Assembly: GCA_017471985.1 (NCBI GenBank)
Contig: JAFURE010000002.1
Coordinates: 1-49,934, forward strand
Length of the DNA stretch: 49,934 bases
Source of the DNA: Akkermansia sp.
GTDB lineage: Bacteria > Verrucomicrobiota > Verrucomicrobiia > Verrucomicrobiales > Akkermansiaceae
Direction of reading: 5' to 3'
Each line of letters starts with the position of its first letter. Positions within the stretch are counted from its first letter, which is position 1. A program made the position numbers and the translations under genes. Positions 34,835 through 42,491 of this stretch are shown piece by piece. The notes under the pieces are model-generated. The model had not been told where the DNA came from, ran no database searches, and worked only from the letters and a program-made list of their open reading frames with translations.

Positions 34835-35608
34835 TTATTGCAGCGGGCGTTCGCCTGTATCGGGGCGGGCGATGTTGAGCGGCAGGGTGGGGAAGTAGGA
34901 GCGCAGTACGTTCACGTCTGTATTGCCATCGATGAAGTACCACTTATTGAGCTGGGTGCCGCGGTAGTTGCGGTTATTGGTGCTCTGTATGACTTCGTCG
35001 CGCACGGCGTAGATAAAGTGCTTGCGTTCCACGCGCATGCGACGACCACTCTCGGTCGGCACGCTGTACCACAGTGTGGTGGGCAATACCACCAGTCGGC
35101 TGCGCCCGCCATCCCAGCTCATGTGCTCGGCGCTGGTCAGGCGCCCCTGACGGCGGGAGTCAGCTCTTACGCTGCGGATGGCAGCCGCGGAGTGCGGCAG
35201 CACATATTCTGCCATGGGAGTCCCCACTACATAGCGCTCGACTTTGAAACCTGCCTGTTTCATGCGCTGGCCCATGCGCACGTACTCATCCCGCAGGGCG
35301 CGAATGTTGCGCTCCATGCGACGGCGGGCAACTTCATCACTTTCGCGGGAACCCTCGGTTCCCATGATTCGCCGGGCATTCTCTGCCTCCCGTCGCGGGT
35401 CACGGCTGACCAGTCTGTCGGCCAGTGTCCATTTGAGTGGGGGGTACATGGAATCAACCGCCCAACCCATGTCACACTCGATGACGGCTCCTTTGTATTC
35501 GTTGGCCTTCGCCTGAGCCTCGCGCGCAGCGGCACTGACCGGGGCGGCCTCTGCTGTGAGCGCACTCAGTGCTACGGCTGTCATCATTAGACTGTAAAAG
35601 GATTTCAT
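34835..35608 (-). CDS. Exported protein of unknown function
   Basis: A 257-residue protein with a signal peptide (MKSFYSLMMTAVALSALTAEA, cleavage probably after AEA or further at VSAA). The mature part is rich in Arg and Glu. It has a helical stretch in the middle (ARRRMERNIRALRDEYVRMGQRMKQAG), then a likely beta-rich C-terminal half (KVERYVVGTPMAEYVLP, HFIYAVRDEV, LNKWYFIDGNTDVNVLRSYFPTLP). I do not recognise the family. A promoter predicts transcription starting at the ATG. It precedes dinG in a two-gene unit, but that pairing does not suggest a shared function. Confidence 0.75.
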   Translation of the reverse strand: MKSFYSLMMTAVALSALTAEAAPVSAAAREAQAKANEYKGAVIECDMGWAVDSMYPPLKWTLADRLVSRDPRREAENARRIMGTEGSRESDEVARRRMERNIRALRDEYVRMGQRMKQAGFKVERYVVGTPMAEYVLPHSAAAIRSVRADSRRQGRLTSAEHMSWDGGRSRLVVLPTTLWYSVPTESGRRMRVERKHFIYAVRDEVIQSTNNRNYRGTQLNKWYFIDGNTDVNVLRSYFPTLPLNIARPDTGERPLQ

Positions 35609-35615
35609 GCCTCGA

Positions 35616-35644
35616 ATCTTATCACGCCGCCCCTACCATGACAA
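35616..35644 (-). promoter_or_regulatory. Promoter of the exported protein/dinG unit, predicted leaderless
   Basis: Read leftward: TTGTCA (35639-35644), a 17-bp spacer, and TAAGAT (35616-35621), ending 7 nt before the ATG at 35608. Confidence 0.75.
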
Positions 35645-35674
35645 GCTCAAAGTATGCCTGCAAAACGCTACACG

Positions 35675-35705
35675 AAAAAAGCGATTTCCTTTCGGAAATC
35701 GCTTT
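35675..35705 (-). terminator. Terminator of tRNA-Asp
   Basis: A 12-bp stem (AAAGCGATTTCC at 35678-35689 with GGAAATCGCTTT at 35694-35705) and a 4-nt loop, followed leftward by a run of Ts. It lies just after the tRNA 3' end. Confidence 0.88.
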
Positions 35706-35715
35706 CTGCAAGGGA

Positions 35716-35790
35716 CGAAGCGGACGGGGCTCGAACCCGCGACCTCAGCCGTGACAGGGCTGCGCTCTAACCAAACTGAGCTACCGCTCC
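35716..35790 (-). tRNA. tRNA-Asp (anticodon GTC)
   Basis: Read leftward, the cloverleaf is complete. The acceptor stem is GGAGCGG/CCGCTTC (one G.U), and the D stem is GCTC/GAGC with an AGTTTGGTTA loop. The anticodon stem CAGCC/GGCTG has the loop CTGTCAC, giving GTC. The T arm is GCGGG-TTCGAGC-CCCGT. The discriminator base is G, as expected for Asp. The CCA end is not encoded. It has its own promoter and terminator. Confidence 0.97.
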
Positions 35791-35831
35791 TTGCCTTTGG
35801 TTGCTCCCTCCTTTCGGTGGGGTGCGGGCGA

Positions 35832-35860
35832 ATTATACACAATCTGCAGATGCATTGCAA
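35832..35860 (-). promoter_or_regulatory. tRNA-Asp promoter
   Basis: Read leftward: TTGCAA (35855-35860), a 17-bp spacer, and a perfect TATAAT (35832-35837), about 42 nt before the tRNA 5' end. Very AT-rich DNA upstream (35861-35905) may serve as an UP-like element. Confidence 0.85.
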
Positions 35861-35905
35861 GCTTTTTTTTGCAAAAAAAGTGAAAATTGTGAAAAAAAAG
35901 TAAAA

Positions 35906-36985
35906 TTATGCGTTTTGTAGGGCTTTTACACAGGCTTTAGTCACCTCATCCCACGTGGAAAAAGTGGGGCATATGGGTGGAATGTCGGCATCGAATGTTC
36001 TGTTCATCACGCGTACAAAGTCTTCTTCATCGTTGTTGTTGAATAGATATTGCGCCGGAATATTTTCTCTGATGGGGGGGATATCGGAGCAGACGCAGGG
36101 TAATCCGACCCTCAGACTTTCAACCGGCGGCATTCCGAATCCTTCATAATCAGAGAAATATACCGATACGCGGCACTCATCTTTCATAAGTTTGTCCAAC
36201 GTGGTCGAATCAACTCTCCCGTGGCGAACCCAGTTGACATCAGATATGGACAGATTTTCCGGTAGGTGACCTATGCAGTGTATGGTCACTGTTTCGGCGT
36301 CTTTTCTCTGGCTGAGCCATGTTTGCAGGCGTTGTACCCCTGTGGATGTCAGTTTGTGCGGGAAGGTTGATGCAAAGAATAGAACCCCCGGTGCCCTATT
36401 TTCGGGAGGCTGGGCTGAAGGAATAGCCAGGGCAAAACCTATTCCCACGACTGATGTGCGGCACTCTGGAACGTGGGCTCGGAATCTGTCTGCATTGAAC
36501 TTGGTTGATGTGAGAACTATGTCAGACTTCCTGAGGGCGCGCAACCCCAGTGTGCGGAAGTAGATGTTCTCATGCCGGGGAAACGGATTTTTGCCTTGTT
36601 TGCTTAACTCACTGTAGTATTCCCAAATCACATCATGTACATAACAGGCCATGCGTGTTTTCCCGAGGCAAGGGAAGAATGGGGGAAAGCCCTTTGGCAG
36701 AATCAGCCAATCTGGTGCAATTTTTCGCGTTGCTGCGCTTACACCGAATTGGTCCCACCACACGCGCGCGAATCGGCGGGGAACCGGTTTGTCCATGAGG
36801 TGCAGGTGTACGTGCGGGGGGGCGTCTGCAAACACATCAGCGCATTCATTGTTGCCCAGAATGTGGAGCTCTCTGACAGACGGGTGTTTCATTAATCCTC
36901 GTGTCAATCCCATCGACACATTGAATATGCCCATAGATTTGGTGCGGGCAAAACTCTGGTCTGTCAGTGCTATGGCTATTTTCAT
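35906..36985 (-). CDS. Glycosyltransferase, family 4-like (GT-B)
   Basis: A 359-residue glycosyltransferase. The N-terminal acceptor domain begins MKIAIALTDQSFARTKSMGIFNVSMGLTRGL. The C-terminal donor domain has VLFFASTFPHKLTSTGVQRL and the GT4-type EX7E motif EGFGMPPVE in YFSDYEGFGMPPVESLRVG, followed by PCVCSDIPPIRENI. It should transfer a nucleotide sugar to a glycan or lipid at the inner face of the membrane; donor and acceptor are unknown. The start at 36985 is set by a strong promoter just upstream, and the longer reading to 37033 crosses that promoter. It is a single gene between tRNA-Asp and rplI and is somewhat richer in AT than its neighbours. Confidence 0.85.
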   Translation of the reverse strand: MKIAIALTDQSFARTKSMGIFNVSMGLTRGLMKHPSVRELHILGNNECADVFADAPPHVHLHLMDKPVPRRFARVWWDQFGVSAATRKIAPDWLILPKGFPPFFPCLGKTRMACYVHDVIWEYYSELSKQGKNPFPRHENIYFRTLGLRALRKSDIVLTSTKFNADRFRAHVPECRTSVVGIGFALAIPSAQPPENRAPGVLFFASTFPHKLTSTGVQRLQTWLSQRKDAETVTIHCIGHLPENLSISDVNWVRHGRVDSTTLDKLMKDECRVSVYFSDYEGFGMPPVESLRVGLPCVCSDIPPIRENIPAQYLFNNNDEEDFVRVMNRTFDADIPPICPTFSTWDEVTKACVKALQNA

Positions 36986-36994
36986 GACTGTTCC

Positions 36995-37024
36995 CTTATA
37001 ACATGCCCCGGCTTTGTTTGTCAA
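36995..37024 (-). promoter_or_regulatory. Promoter of the glycosyltransferase gene, near-leaderless
   Basis: Read leftward: TTGACA (37019-37024), an 18-bp spacer, and TATAAG (36995-37000), or TTATAA with 17 bp. The -10 ends 9 nt before the ATG at 36985. Confidence 0.8.
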
Positions 37025-37062
37025 TATGGACATTGCGATAGAGGCAATTTGTCGGGCTGATA

Positions 37063-37102
37063 TGGCAAAAAAGAAAAACGCCCCTGTGAACAGAGGCGTT
37101 TT
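37063..37102 (-). terminator. Terminator of rplI
   Basis: AAAACGCC/GGCGTTTT, extended by CTGT/ACAG after one mismatch (37075-37102), followed leftward by TTTTTCTTTTTT. It is directly after rplI. Confidence 0.85.
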
Positions 37103-37128
37103 GAGGAAATGTTTTGTCAGCGGCAGAA

Positions 37129-37617
37129 TCAGGCCTCGGCGGGAGCAGCCTCCTCGACCTTCTCGCCCTTCACTACGAGCACCACCTTCACGGTAGCGGT
37201 CACCTGAGCGTGCAGCTTGGCGGGTACCTCGTAGGTGCCGGACTTCTTGATGGGCTTCTCCAGATCGATGCTGTGACGATCGATTTCGATACCCAGGGCA
37301 GCCAGACCATCGGTAATCTGCTGGTTGGTGATGGCACCGAACACCTTGCCATTCTCGCCGGCCTCGAGGGTGAGGTTCACCGTGACGGCAGCAATCTTGG
37401 CGGCAATCTCCTGGAAGTTGGCCAGCTCGGCGGCCTCGCGCTCAGCGCGCTTCTTCTGGAGCATGTTGATGAAACGCTGGTTGGCGGGAGTAGCCTCGAA
37501 CGCAAGACCCTGAGGAATCAGGTAGTTGCGGCCGTAACCAGCCTTCACGGTAACGAGGTCGGCTTCACAGCCCAGACCTTCAATCTTTGTAGCGAGAATA
37601 ACTTGCATGTTAGCCAT
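37129..37617 (-). CDS. rplI: 50S ribosomal protein L9
   Basis: A 162-residue ribosomal protein bound to 23S rRNA domain V near the L1 stalk. The N-terminal domain has MQVILATKIEGLG, then VKAGYGRNYLIPQGLAF, a long connecting helix (RFINMLQKKRAEREAAELANF), and the C-terminal domain. The tail ends in an acidic, Ala-rich VEEAAPAEA. The ATG at 37617 (MANMQVIL) follows the promoter by about 24 nt; the ATG at 37608 is the usual family start. It stands alone here, without rpsF or rpsR, which often accompany it. Confidence 0.97.
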   Translation of the reverse strand: MANMQVILATKIEGLGCEADLVTVKAGYGRNYLIPQGLAFEATPANQRFINMLQKKRAEREAAELANFQEIAAKIAAVTVNLTLEAGENGKVFGAITNQQITDGLAALGIEIDRHSIDLEKPIKKSGTYEVPAKLHAQVTATVKVVLVVKGEKVEEAAPAEA

Positions 37618-37647
37618 AACTCAGTAATTTTGGTTTGGTGAGCGGCT

Positions 37648-37676
37648 CTTGTACACCAATCCGGCCTGATTGTCAA
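37648..37676 (-). promoter_or_regulatory. rplI promoter
   Basis: Read leftward: TTGACA (37671-37676), a 17-bp spacer, and TACAAG (37648-37653), with an expected leader of about 24 nt. Its -35 overlaps the last codons of the GYF_2 gene. Confidence 0.8.
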
Positions 37677-38245
37677 GAATTTATTTTATCTTTTTTCACC
37701 TTCTCAGTCTTCAGGCGGCGTACCAGAATCCACGCGGCCTTGTCGCCATCGGGGCAGAGGGTGCTTACGTATTCCCAGCCATCAGGTATTCCCAACAGGG
37801 ACTCGCAGCGTACCATACCCTGCAACTCCTGACCGCTCACTATATCGCTGCGGAACAGCTCTTCGCTCGTTACTTTGAGGGAGGCGTATTCGTACTGTGC
37901 CGGTGGTTTCGGTTTTTCTATCTTGTTGAACTGCACCAGAATGACGGCGGCGATGAAGGCCAGGAATATGCAGCTGAAGACCTGTGCAATGGCGCAGCCG
38001 GACGGAGCCGTTGCCTCGGGTTCTTCGTATTGAACCACTTCATCCTCCTCGGCTTTACGTCCGGGCTTCGGTGCAGATTTCATCTTTATCTGCATTACAA
38101 CACTGCGAATGGGTAGCCAGGTTTCTGAGTTCTCCCGGCGCACTTTCACGTTTTCATTCAGCGCTCCGTTTACGTAGTCTGTCACCAGCTCATCTTCGGT
38201 TAATGGGCCGTCTGTAATCTCTCCATCAGTATAGTAAAATCGCAT
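37673..38245 (-). CDS. GYF_2 (DUF4339)-domain membrane protein
   Basis: A 190-residue protein. Residues 2-50 (FYYTDGEITDGPLTEDELV..., ending SETWLPIRSVV) have the pattern of the GYF_2/DUF4339 fold: aromatic start, G-P-hydroxyl turn, and a W near the end. These domains probably bind Pro-rich peptides. A charged linker with Glu-rich EEDEVVQYEEPEATAP follows, then one membrane segment (about 85-104, CAIAQVFSCIFLAFIAAVIL), and about 85 residues on the other side (SLLGIPDGWEYVSTLCPDGDKAAWILV). The C-terminal part is not recognised. A strong promoter starts at the ATG. The end of the gene overlaps the rplI promoter. Confidence 0.8.
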   Translation of the reverse strand: MRFYYTDGEITDGPLTEDELVTDYVNGALNENVKVRRENSETWLPIRSVVMQIKMKSAPKPGRKAEEDEVVQYEEPEATAPSGCAIAQVFSCIFLAFIAAVILVQFNKIEKPKPPAQYEYASLKVTSEELFRSDIVSGQELQGMVRCESLLGIPDGWEYVSTLCPDGDKAAWILVRRLKTEKVKKDKINS

Positions 38246-38253
38246 ACTCTTCT

Positions 38254-38282
38254 ATACTATGCCTCAAGCTTTTTCCTGTCAA
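38254..38282 (-). promoter_or_regulatory. Promoter of the GYF_2 gene, near-leaderless
   Basis: Read leftward: TTGACA (38277-38282), a 17-bp spacer, and TAGTAT (38254-38259), ending 8 nt before the ATG at 38245. Confidence 0.8.
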
Positions 38283-38330
38283 GGGGAAAAGGCGTATCCC
38301 GCGCATTTTTCTATATTTTTTATATTTTAC

Positions 38331-38359
38331 TTGACTTTATTTCTGAAATTTCAGAAAAT
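38331..38359 (+). promoter_or_regulatory. gbsR-like gene promoter with palindromic operator
   Basis: TTGACT at 38331-38336, a 17-bp spacer, and GAAAAT at 38354-38359, ending 6 nt before the ATG. A perfect 18-bp palindrome, TTTCTGAAATTTCAGAAA (38340-38357), fills the spacer and enters the -10 box, so a bound dimer would block RNA polymerase. The same site, nearly identical, is before the next gene. Confidence 0.78.
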
Positions 38360-38365
38360 ACACTC

Positions 38366-38887
38366 ATGCAGCTCACCGATACGCAGATGACCTTTATTCG
38401 CCGCTGGGGCGATATGGGCTCACGTTGGGGCATACCGCGCTCAACGGCTATGCTGCATGGGTTGTTGTACCTGGCTCCCGAGCCGCTGACGGCGGAGCAG
38501 ATGTGTGAATTGCTGCAGCTGGCTCGCTCGAATGTAAGTACCGGTCTGCGTGAGCTCGAGAGTTACAACCTCGTTTACCGTGAGTCCCGCCCGGGCGATA
38601 GGCGCAGTTTCTTTCGCGCTGAGTGCGATGTGTGGGAAATGGCTCGCCGCATACTGGAGGAGCGTCGTCGCCGCGAGACCGGCGGGGCTGTTATGGCTGT
38701 ACAGGATTGCCTGATGGCTGCGCAGGAGCAGGGGGATGCTCATACTGCCGCCCGCATGCAGGCAATGAGTGAGCTGCTGCAAACTGCCGAGAATGTGGCG
38801 CTTGCAGCTCAGCGTTATCCCACCTCCGTTTTCCGCCGTGCTGCCCTCATGGCGAGCAAGGTATTGGCTCTGATAGCAAAACTCTGA
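38366..38887 (+). CDS. GbsR/MarR-family transcriptional regulator
   Basis: A 173-residue protein with a winged helix-turn-helix at residues 15-80 of the GbsR (COG1510) type: STAMLHGLLYLAPEPLTAEQMCELLQLARSNVSTGLRELESYNLV. A helical C-terminal half probably dimerises. Such proteins repress or activate small neighbouring operons; GbsR itself senses choline, but no ligand can be inferred here. The perfect palindrome in its own promoter indicates autorepression. The start follows the predicted +1 directly, so the mRNA is probably leaderless. The next gene starts 37 bp downstream in the same direction and carries the same operator. Confidence 0.88.
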   Translation: MQLTDTQMTFIRRWGDMGSRWGIPRSTAMLHGLLYLAPEPLTAEQMCELLQLARSNVSTGLRELESYNLVYRESRPGDRRSFFRAECDVWEMARRILEERRRRETGGAVMAVQDCLMAAQEQGDAHTAARMQAMSELLQTAENVALAAQRYPTSVFRRAALMASKVLALIAKL

Positions 38888-38905
38888 TTTTTTTTTGAAT
38901 TGAGA

Positions 38906-38923
38906 TTTCTTAAATTTCAGAAA
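38906..38923 (+). promoter_or_regulatory. Second operator copy, before the NAD-binding gene
   Basis: TTTCTTAAATTTCAGAAA (38906-38923) differs from the perfect palindrome before the regulator gene by one base. It overlaps a possible -10 (TTAAAT) and ends 1 nt before the ATG of the next gene, so the regulator probably controls that gene as well. Confidence 0.7.
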
Positions 38924-38924
38924 T

Positions 38925-39851
38925 ATGAAAACAATAGCAATTACCGGGGTATTGGGTTACAGTGGTCGTTATGTGGCGGCCGAGGCTGTCAGAAGAGGTT
39001 GGTGTGTGATAGGGCTGACGAATTCAGCGGGGCGGCTGCCAAATCCGGCCGGGTATGAACTGCGGCCCATGCCCTGGAGCACACAGGACAACGTACTGGC
39101 GGGGGTGGATGTGCTGGTGAATACCTATTGGGTTCGTTTTTCCTATGCGGGCAAGCAGGGTGGGCATGCGGCATTCAGCCACGATGAGGCTGTACAGAAT
39201 ACACGCACACTGTTTGCGGCAGCTCAGCGGGTCGGGGTGGGGCGAGTGGTGCACACCGGTATAACCTGCCCGGATATTGCCAGTGAGTTACCGTATTTCC
39301 GTGGTAAAGCCGAGCTGGAGCAGGCTCTGGCGGCGACCGGCCTGCCCCACAGCATACTGCGCCCGGCTATTCTGTTCGGGGATACCCCGCAGGAGAGCAT
39401 TCTTATCAACAATATGGCCTGGAGCCTGCGCCACTTGCCGGCGGTGGCAACCTTCGGTTGGGGTGATTACTGCCTGCAGCCCATTCATGTGCAGGACTTT
39501 GCCGAACTTGCTATGGATGAAGCCGAGCGCTCCGAACCGAGTCGAATCATCAATGCTACGGGGGTGGAGGCATATACCTTCCGAGAACTCTGGCGCCTGC
39601 TGGCTCGCAGTATGGGGCTGTGGCGTCCCATTCTCCCCGTGCCCCATGCGGTCGGTTATATGGCGGCTAAACTGTTGGGTGCCTTGGTAGGGGATGTCAT
39701 GCTCACGCGCGATGAGATTGCCGGCCTGTCTCAGAACCGCCTAGCTGTTCCCGGCAGTGGGCTTGGCTCCCGCCACCTCAGTACTTGGTTGCAGCAGCAC
39801 TCTGCTACTCTGGGTTGCAAATACGCATCAGAACTTTCGCGTCGTCAATGA
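38925..39851 (+). CDS. NAD(P)-binding epimerase/reductase-like protein (atypical SDR)
   Basis: A 308-residue atypical short-chain dehydrogenase. The nucleotide loop GVLGYSGRYVA (GxxGxxG, residues 8-18) is followed by strands typical of NmrA/NDUFA9-like proteins: VDVLVNTYWVRFSY, VGRVVHTGITCP, YFRGKAELEQAL, GLPHSILRPAILFG and LQPIHVQDFAELAMDEA. The classical YxxxK pair is replaced by YFRGK (Y-x-x-x-K), which keeps the Tyr and Lys. The C-terminal part has a hydrophobic stretch (residues 245-265). The substrate is unknown; a sugar nucleotide, quinone or redox-sensing role is possible. It probably forms a regulated pair with the GbsR-like gene. Confidence 0.83.
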   Translation: MKTIAITGVLGYSGRYVAAEAVRRGWCVIGLTNSAGRLPNPAGYELRPMPWSTQDNVLAGVDVLVNTYWVRFSYAGKQGGHAAFSHDEAVQNTRTLFAAAQRVGVGRVVHTGITCPDIASELPYFRGKAELEQALAATGLPHSILRPAILFGDTPQESILINNMAWSLRHLPAVATFGWGDYCLQPIHVQDFAELAMDEAERSEPSRIINATGVEAYTFRELWRLLARSMGLWRPILPVPHAVGYMAAKLLGALVGDVMLTRDEIAGLSQNRLAVPGSGLGSRHLSTWLQQHSATLGCKYASELSRRQ

Positions 39852-39861
39852 GTTGTGATAA

Positions 39862-39924
39862 AAACGGAAAAATCCGCAATACAACTGCGAATTTTTCGCA
39901 ATGGCGTTGCGGATTTTTCCGTTT
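39862..39924. terminator. Long perfect hairpin with a nested hairpin between convergent genes
   Basis: AAACGGAAAAATCCGCAA (39862-39879) pairs perfectly with TTGCGGATTTTTCCGTTT (39907-39924). Inside the loop TGCGAATTTTTCGCA (39886-39900) forms a second hairpin. It sits between the epimerase-like gene and the convergent ankyrin operon and can end both transcripts. Confidence 0.75.
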
Positions 39925-39942
39925 GTGCGCTAAGTGATTGAT

Positions 39943-41343
39943 TCAGATGGCTTCCGAGTCTTCCTCTTCTTCGGTTTCGAGGTCTTCTTCATCGATTTCA
40001 TCCACCGAATCCTCTACTTCCTCGTCATTACTCTCGGGCTCTTCCTCATATTCCTCTTCATCGTACACCTCTTCGTCATCGGTGTCTTCATTGTCCTCAT
40101 CCTCCTCATCAGTCGTGGTGGGTGAGTAATTGCCGACACCGGCGGCGCGGAGCTTGTCGCAGAGCATCTCCCAACGGGTGCGGATATCAGGTCCCTCGAT
40201 GCAGCAGGAGTTTTCGGGCATGCCGTCCGAGCGCTCGAAGTCGGTGCGGCTCTGCATTATCTGCAGCGGGGTGCGGCGGGTATCGGCGGTGGTGAGGTTC
40301 GGGTCGGCACCGGCGGCAAGCAGGAGGTTCAGTCGCTCCTCATAGCGAGAGGTTTCGATTGCTTCTGCTGCGACGCCCCACAATCCTTCCGCAAGGGCCT
40401 GCAGGGGGGTACGCTTGCCGGAGTTGTCGTTCACATTGACCATTTGATGGGCTAAGACGTACTCGACCAAGGGAGTGCCCTCGGGGGCTTCGAGCATTTC
40501 ACAGAAATCATCTGTGCTCACCTTTTTGCCGTGTTCGAGTGCCCAGAGCCAAACCTGCGGTTCTTCGCGGGCCTGTAGGGCAATATTGAGGGAAAGGGGG
40601 ACCATTTTTTTACTGCGGTTGAGGTCGGCACCGTGGCTGATGAGGAAATCGAGCATCTCGCGGCGTTGCTCCCAGGGGATAAGCCGACTGTTGATAAACA
40701 TGCCGTTGAGCAGGGGGGAGAGCATACATTCTATTTCCCTGCCGTCGTAGGTCATCATGACATTCGGGTCTGCGCCGTGGCTGATAAGGGCTCTCAGGGC
40801 AGGGAAGTCACCGAGCTGAGCCGCGAGCAGGGCGGGTGTGGTTTTATCTCCGCCCGGGGTGGATATGAGCTCAGCCGGATCGCCCTTGCCGGTGGCGGCG
40901 ATTTCGTGCAGGGCGGCATCAATAGGGGCAATCTGCAGCTTCATGAACACGGCAGCGGTCAGGCGTGTGGCAAGCCCGGCGGGTTCTTTCGGCGTGGCCT
41001 TGCTCTCATCTGTCCATTCATCCGTTGTTTCGTCGTCGTATTCGTTCTCCTCGGTGGGCTCCTCATTGGCAATTTCGTCGAGGGTGTCTTCCATCGCATC
41101 ATACACGAGCCCCATGTCGTCGGCCAATTGGGTGTGCAGGTAACGCTCAAACTGTGTGAGGGCGGCTCGTTCTTCGGCCGTCCAGCTTTCATGGAAACTC
41201 ATGCCGCCGTGCCATTGCCAGCCGTATAGCCACCAGGCACCCCCGGCGAGGGTAAGCAGAAACAGGGTAAACATGCTGCCCATAAACCAGGCAGCGATAC
41301 GCCACCATCGGCGGCGGGATTTCGATGTATCGGGGGGTGTCAT
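39943..41343 (-). CDS. Ankyrin-type membrane protein with FHESW motif, paralogue 1
   Basis: A 466-residue protein. A basic start (MTPPDTSKSRRRWW) is followed by a membrane helix (about 15-40), then the signature FHESWTAEERAALTQFERYLH (two residues past this shared with its neighbours), and a Glu/Asp-rich linker. Degenerate ankyrin repeats follow (TPALLAAQLGDFPALRALISHGADPN, LDFLISHGADLN, LLLAAGADPNL). The tail, about 60 residues, is almost all Glu and Asp. The start at 41343 overlaps the previous stop as ATGA. The acidic tail is absent from the other two paralogues and could bind cations or basic proteins. Function is unknown; the solenoid is probably periplasmic. Confidence 0.82.
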   Translation of the reverse strand: MTPPDTSKSRRRWWRIAAWFMGSMFTLFLLTLAGGAWWLYGWQWHGGMSFHESWTAEERAALTQFERYLHTQLADDMGLVYDAMEDTLDEIANEEPTEENEYDDETTDEWTDESKATPKEPAGLATRLTAAVFMKLQIAPIDAALHEIAATGKGDPAELISTPGGDKTTPALLAAQLGDFPALRALISHGADPNVMMTYDGREIECMLSPLLNGMFINSRLIPWEQRREMLDFLISHGADLNRSKKMVPLSLNIALQAREEPQVWLWALEHGKKVSTDDFCEMLEAPEGTPLVEYVLAHQMVNVNDNSGKRTPLQALAEGLWGVAAEAIETSRYEERLNLLLAAGADPNLTTADTRRTPLQIMQSRTDFERSDGMPENSCCIEGPDIRTRWEMLCDKLRAAGVGNYSPTTTDEEDEDNEDTDDEEVYDEEEYEEEPESNDEEVEDSVDEIDEEDLETEEEEDSEAI

Positions 41344-42491
41344 AACGATTTTTGTTGAAGTTTGTTGCACATGCGCCGCCAGATGGTGCGGGCGTCGTCT
41401 CCCTCGCCTTCGCAGTCGGCGCCATCCATACCACAGGTGGCGAAGTTGCGCTTGTCGAACAGGATGTCGAGCGGTAATCGGCTCTCGCAGGAGTCATACT
41501 TATCTTTCGGTTGAGGGCGCAGCTTGGGATTGGCGCCATGGGCCAGCAGTAGGTCGAGCACTTGCTCCAGTTCGGGCATTTCTTCCTCATCGGCATAGCT
41601 TATTCTTTTAGCCAGTGCCTGCAGGGGTGTTTCGTTGTCGTCGGTCGCGTTGGCTACGCCGGGGGTACTGCGAAGCATTGCTTCGAAGAGCGGGAGGGAT
41701 AGCTTTTTCTGTGTTGTCAGACTCAGAATCAACTCCTTCCCTGTTACCTTTTTACCATGTTCCATAGCCCAGAACCAGGGTTCCGTTTCACCACTCAGGA
41801 GCGCCAGAGTGCAGTTTATGCCGACGAGGTACCCGTGGACGTTGAGGTCGACTCCTTTAGATATCAGGTACTCGGCAGCTTCCCGGCGTTCGTTCCAGGA
41901 AGGTTTGCGCGTTTTGGTGAAAGAGTAACCGGAGAGTATATCGGAGATGGGGGTGCTTATTTGGTCATCGTCGGCAGCTTGCCCGTTAGGCGGGACCGGC
42001 TCGTGAGTGAGGCAGGCATTGGGATTTGCTCCATGCTCAATGAGTGCTTTCATGGCGTCGAAGTGAGCTGTTATCGAGGCTATGATGACCGGGGTACAGC
42101 CATACTTTTGCATAAACTCGAAGGTCGGTTGATTGGCATTGCCACTTTCGGCAATGAGTGCTAACTGTTGACAAACGGGAACACAGTTGGCTCGGGTCAT
42201 GCAAGCTCGGGCGATATCATGGTTCAGGCCTTCTTCGTCGTGGAACTCCTGTTTTACGTACTCTGCGACATCGGTCACATGTCTGTCATGCAGGTAGTTG
42301 TTGAACTCGGTCAGGGCGGCGCGCTCCTCGGCGCTCCAGCTCTCGTGAAATGTCAGCTCGCTGCGCCATTGCCAGCCCCACAGCCACCAGGCGGCGCCGG
42401 CCAGTGTGAGCAGAAGCAGAGCTGAGATGCTGCACATCAGCCATGCGGCTATGCGCCACCAACGTCGGCGTGGTTTCGGGGTATCAATCAT
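41340..42491 (-). CDS. Ankyrin-type membrane protein with FHESW motif, paralogue 2
   Basis: A 383-residue protein built like its neighbours: basic start (MIDTPKPRRRWWRIAAW), membrane helix (about 13-37), FHESWSAEERAALTEF, then ankyrin-like repeats (VIIASITAHFDAMKALIEHGANPN, AAEYLISKGVDLN, ETPLQALAKRI, VLDLLLAHGANPKL). The N-terminal 40 residues are nearly identical to paralogue 1, which points to duplication or gene conversion. It overlaps both neighbours (8 bp upstream, 4 bp downstream), so all three are translated from one mRNA. Confidence 0.83.
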   Translation of the reverse strand: MIDTPKPRRRWWRIAAWLMCSISALLLLTLAGAAWWLWGWQWRSELTFHESWSAEERAALTEFNNYLHDRHVTDVAEYVKQEFHDEEGLNHDIARACMTRANCVPVCQQLALIAESGNANQPTFEFMQKYGCTPVIIASITAHFDAMKALIEHGANPNACLTHEPVPPNGQAADDDQISTPISDILSGYSFTKTRKPSWNERREAAEYLISKGVDLNVHGYLVGINCTLALLSGETEPWFWAMEHGKKVTGKELILSLTTQKKLSLPLFEAMLRSTPGVANATDDNETPLQALAKRISYADEEEMPELEQVLDLLLAHGANPKLRPQPKDKYDSCESRLPLDILFDKRNFATCGMDGADCEGEGDDARTIWRRMCNKLQQKSL

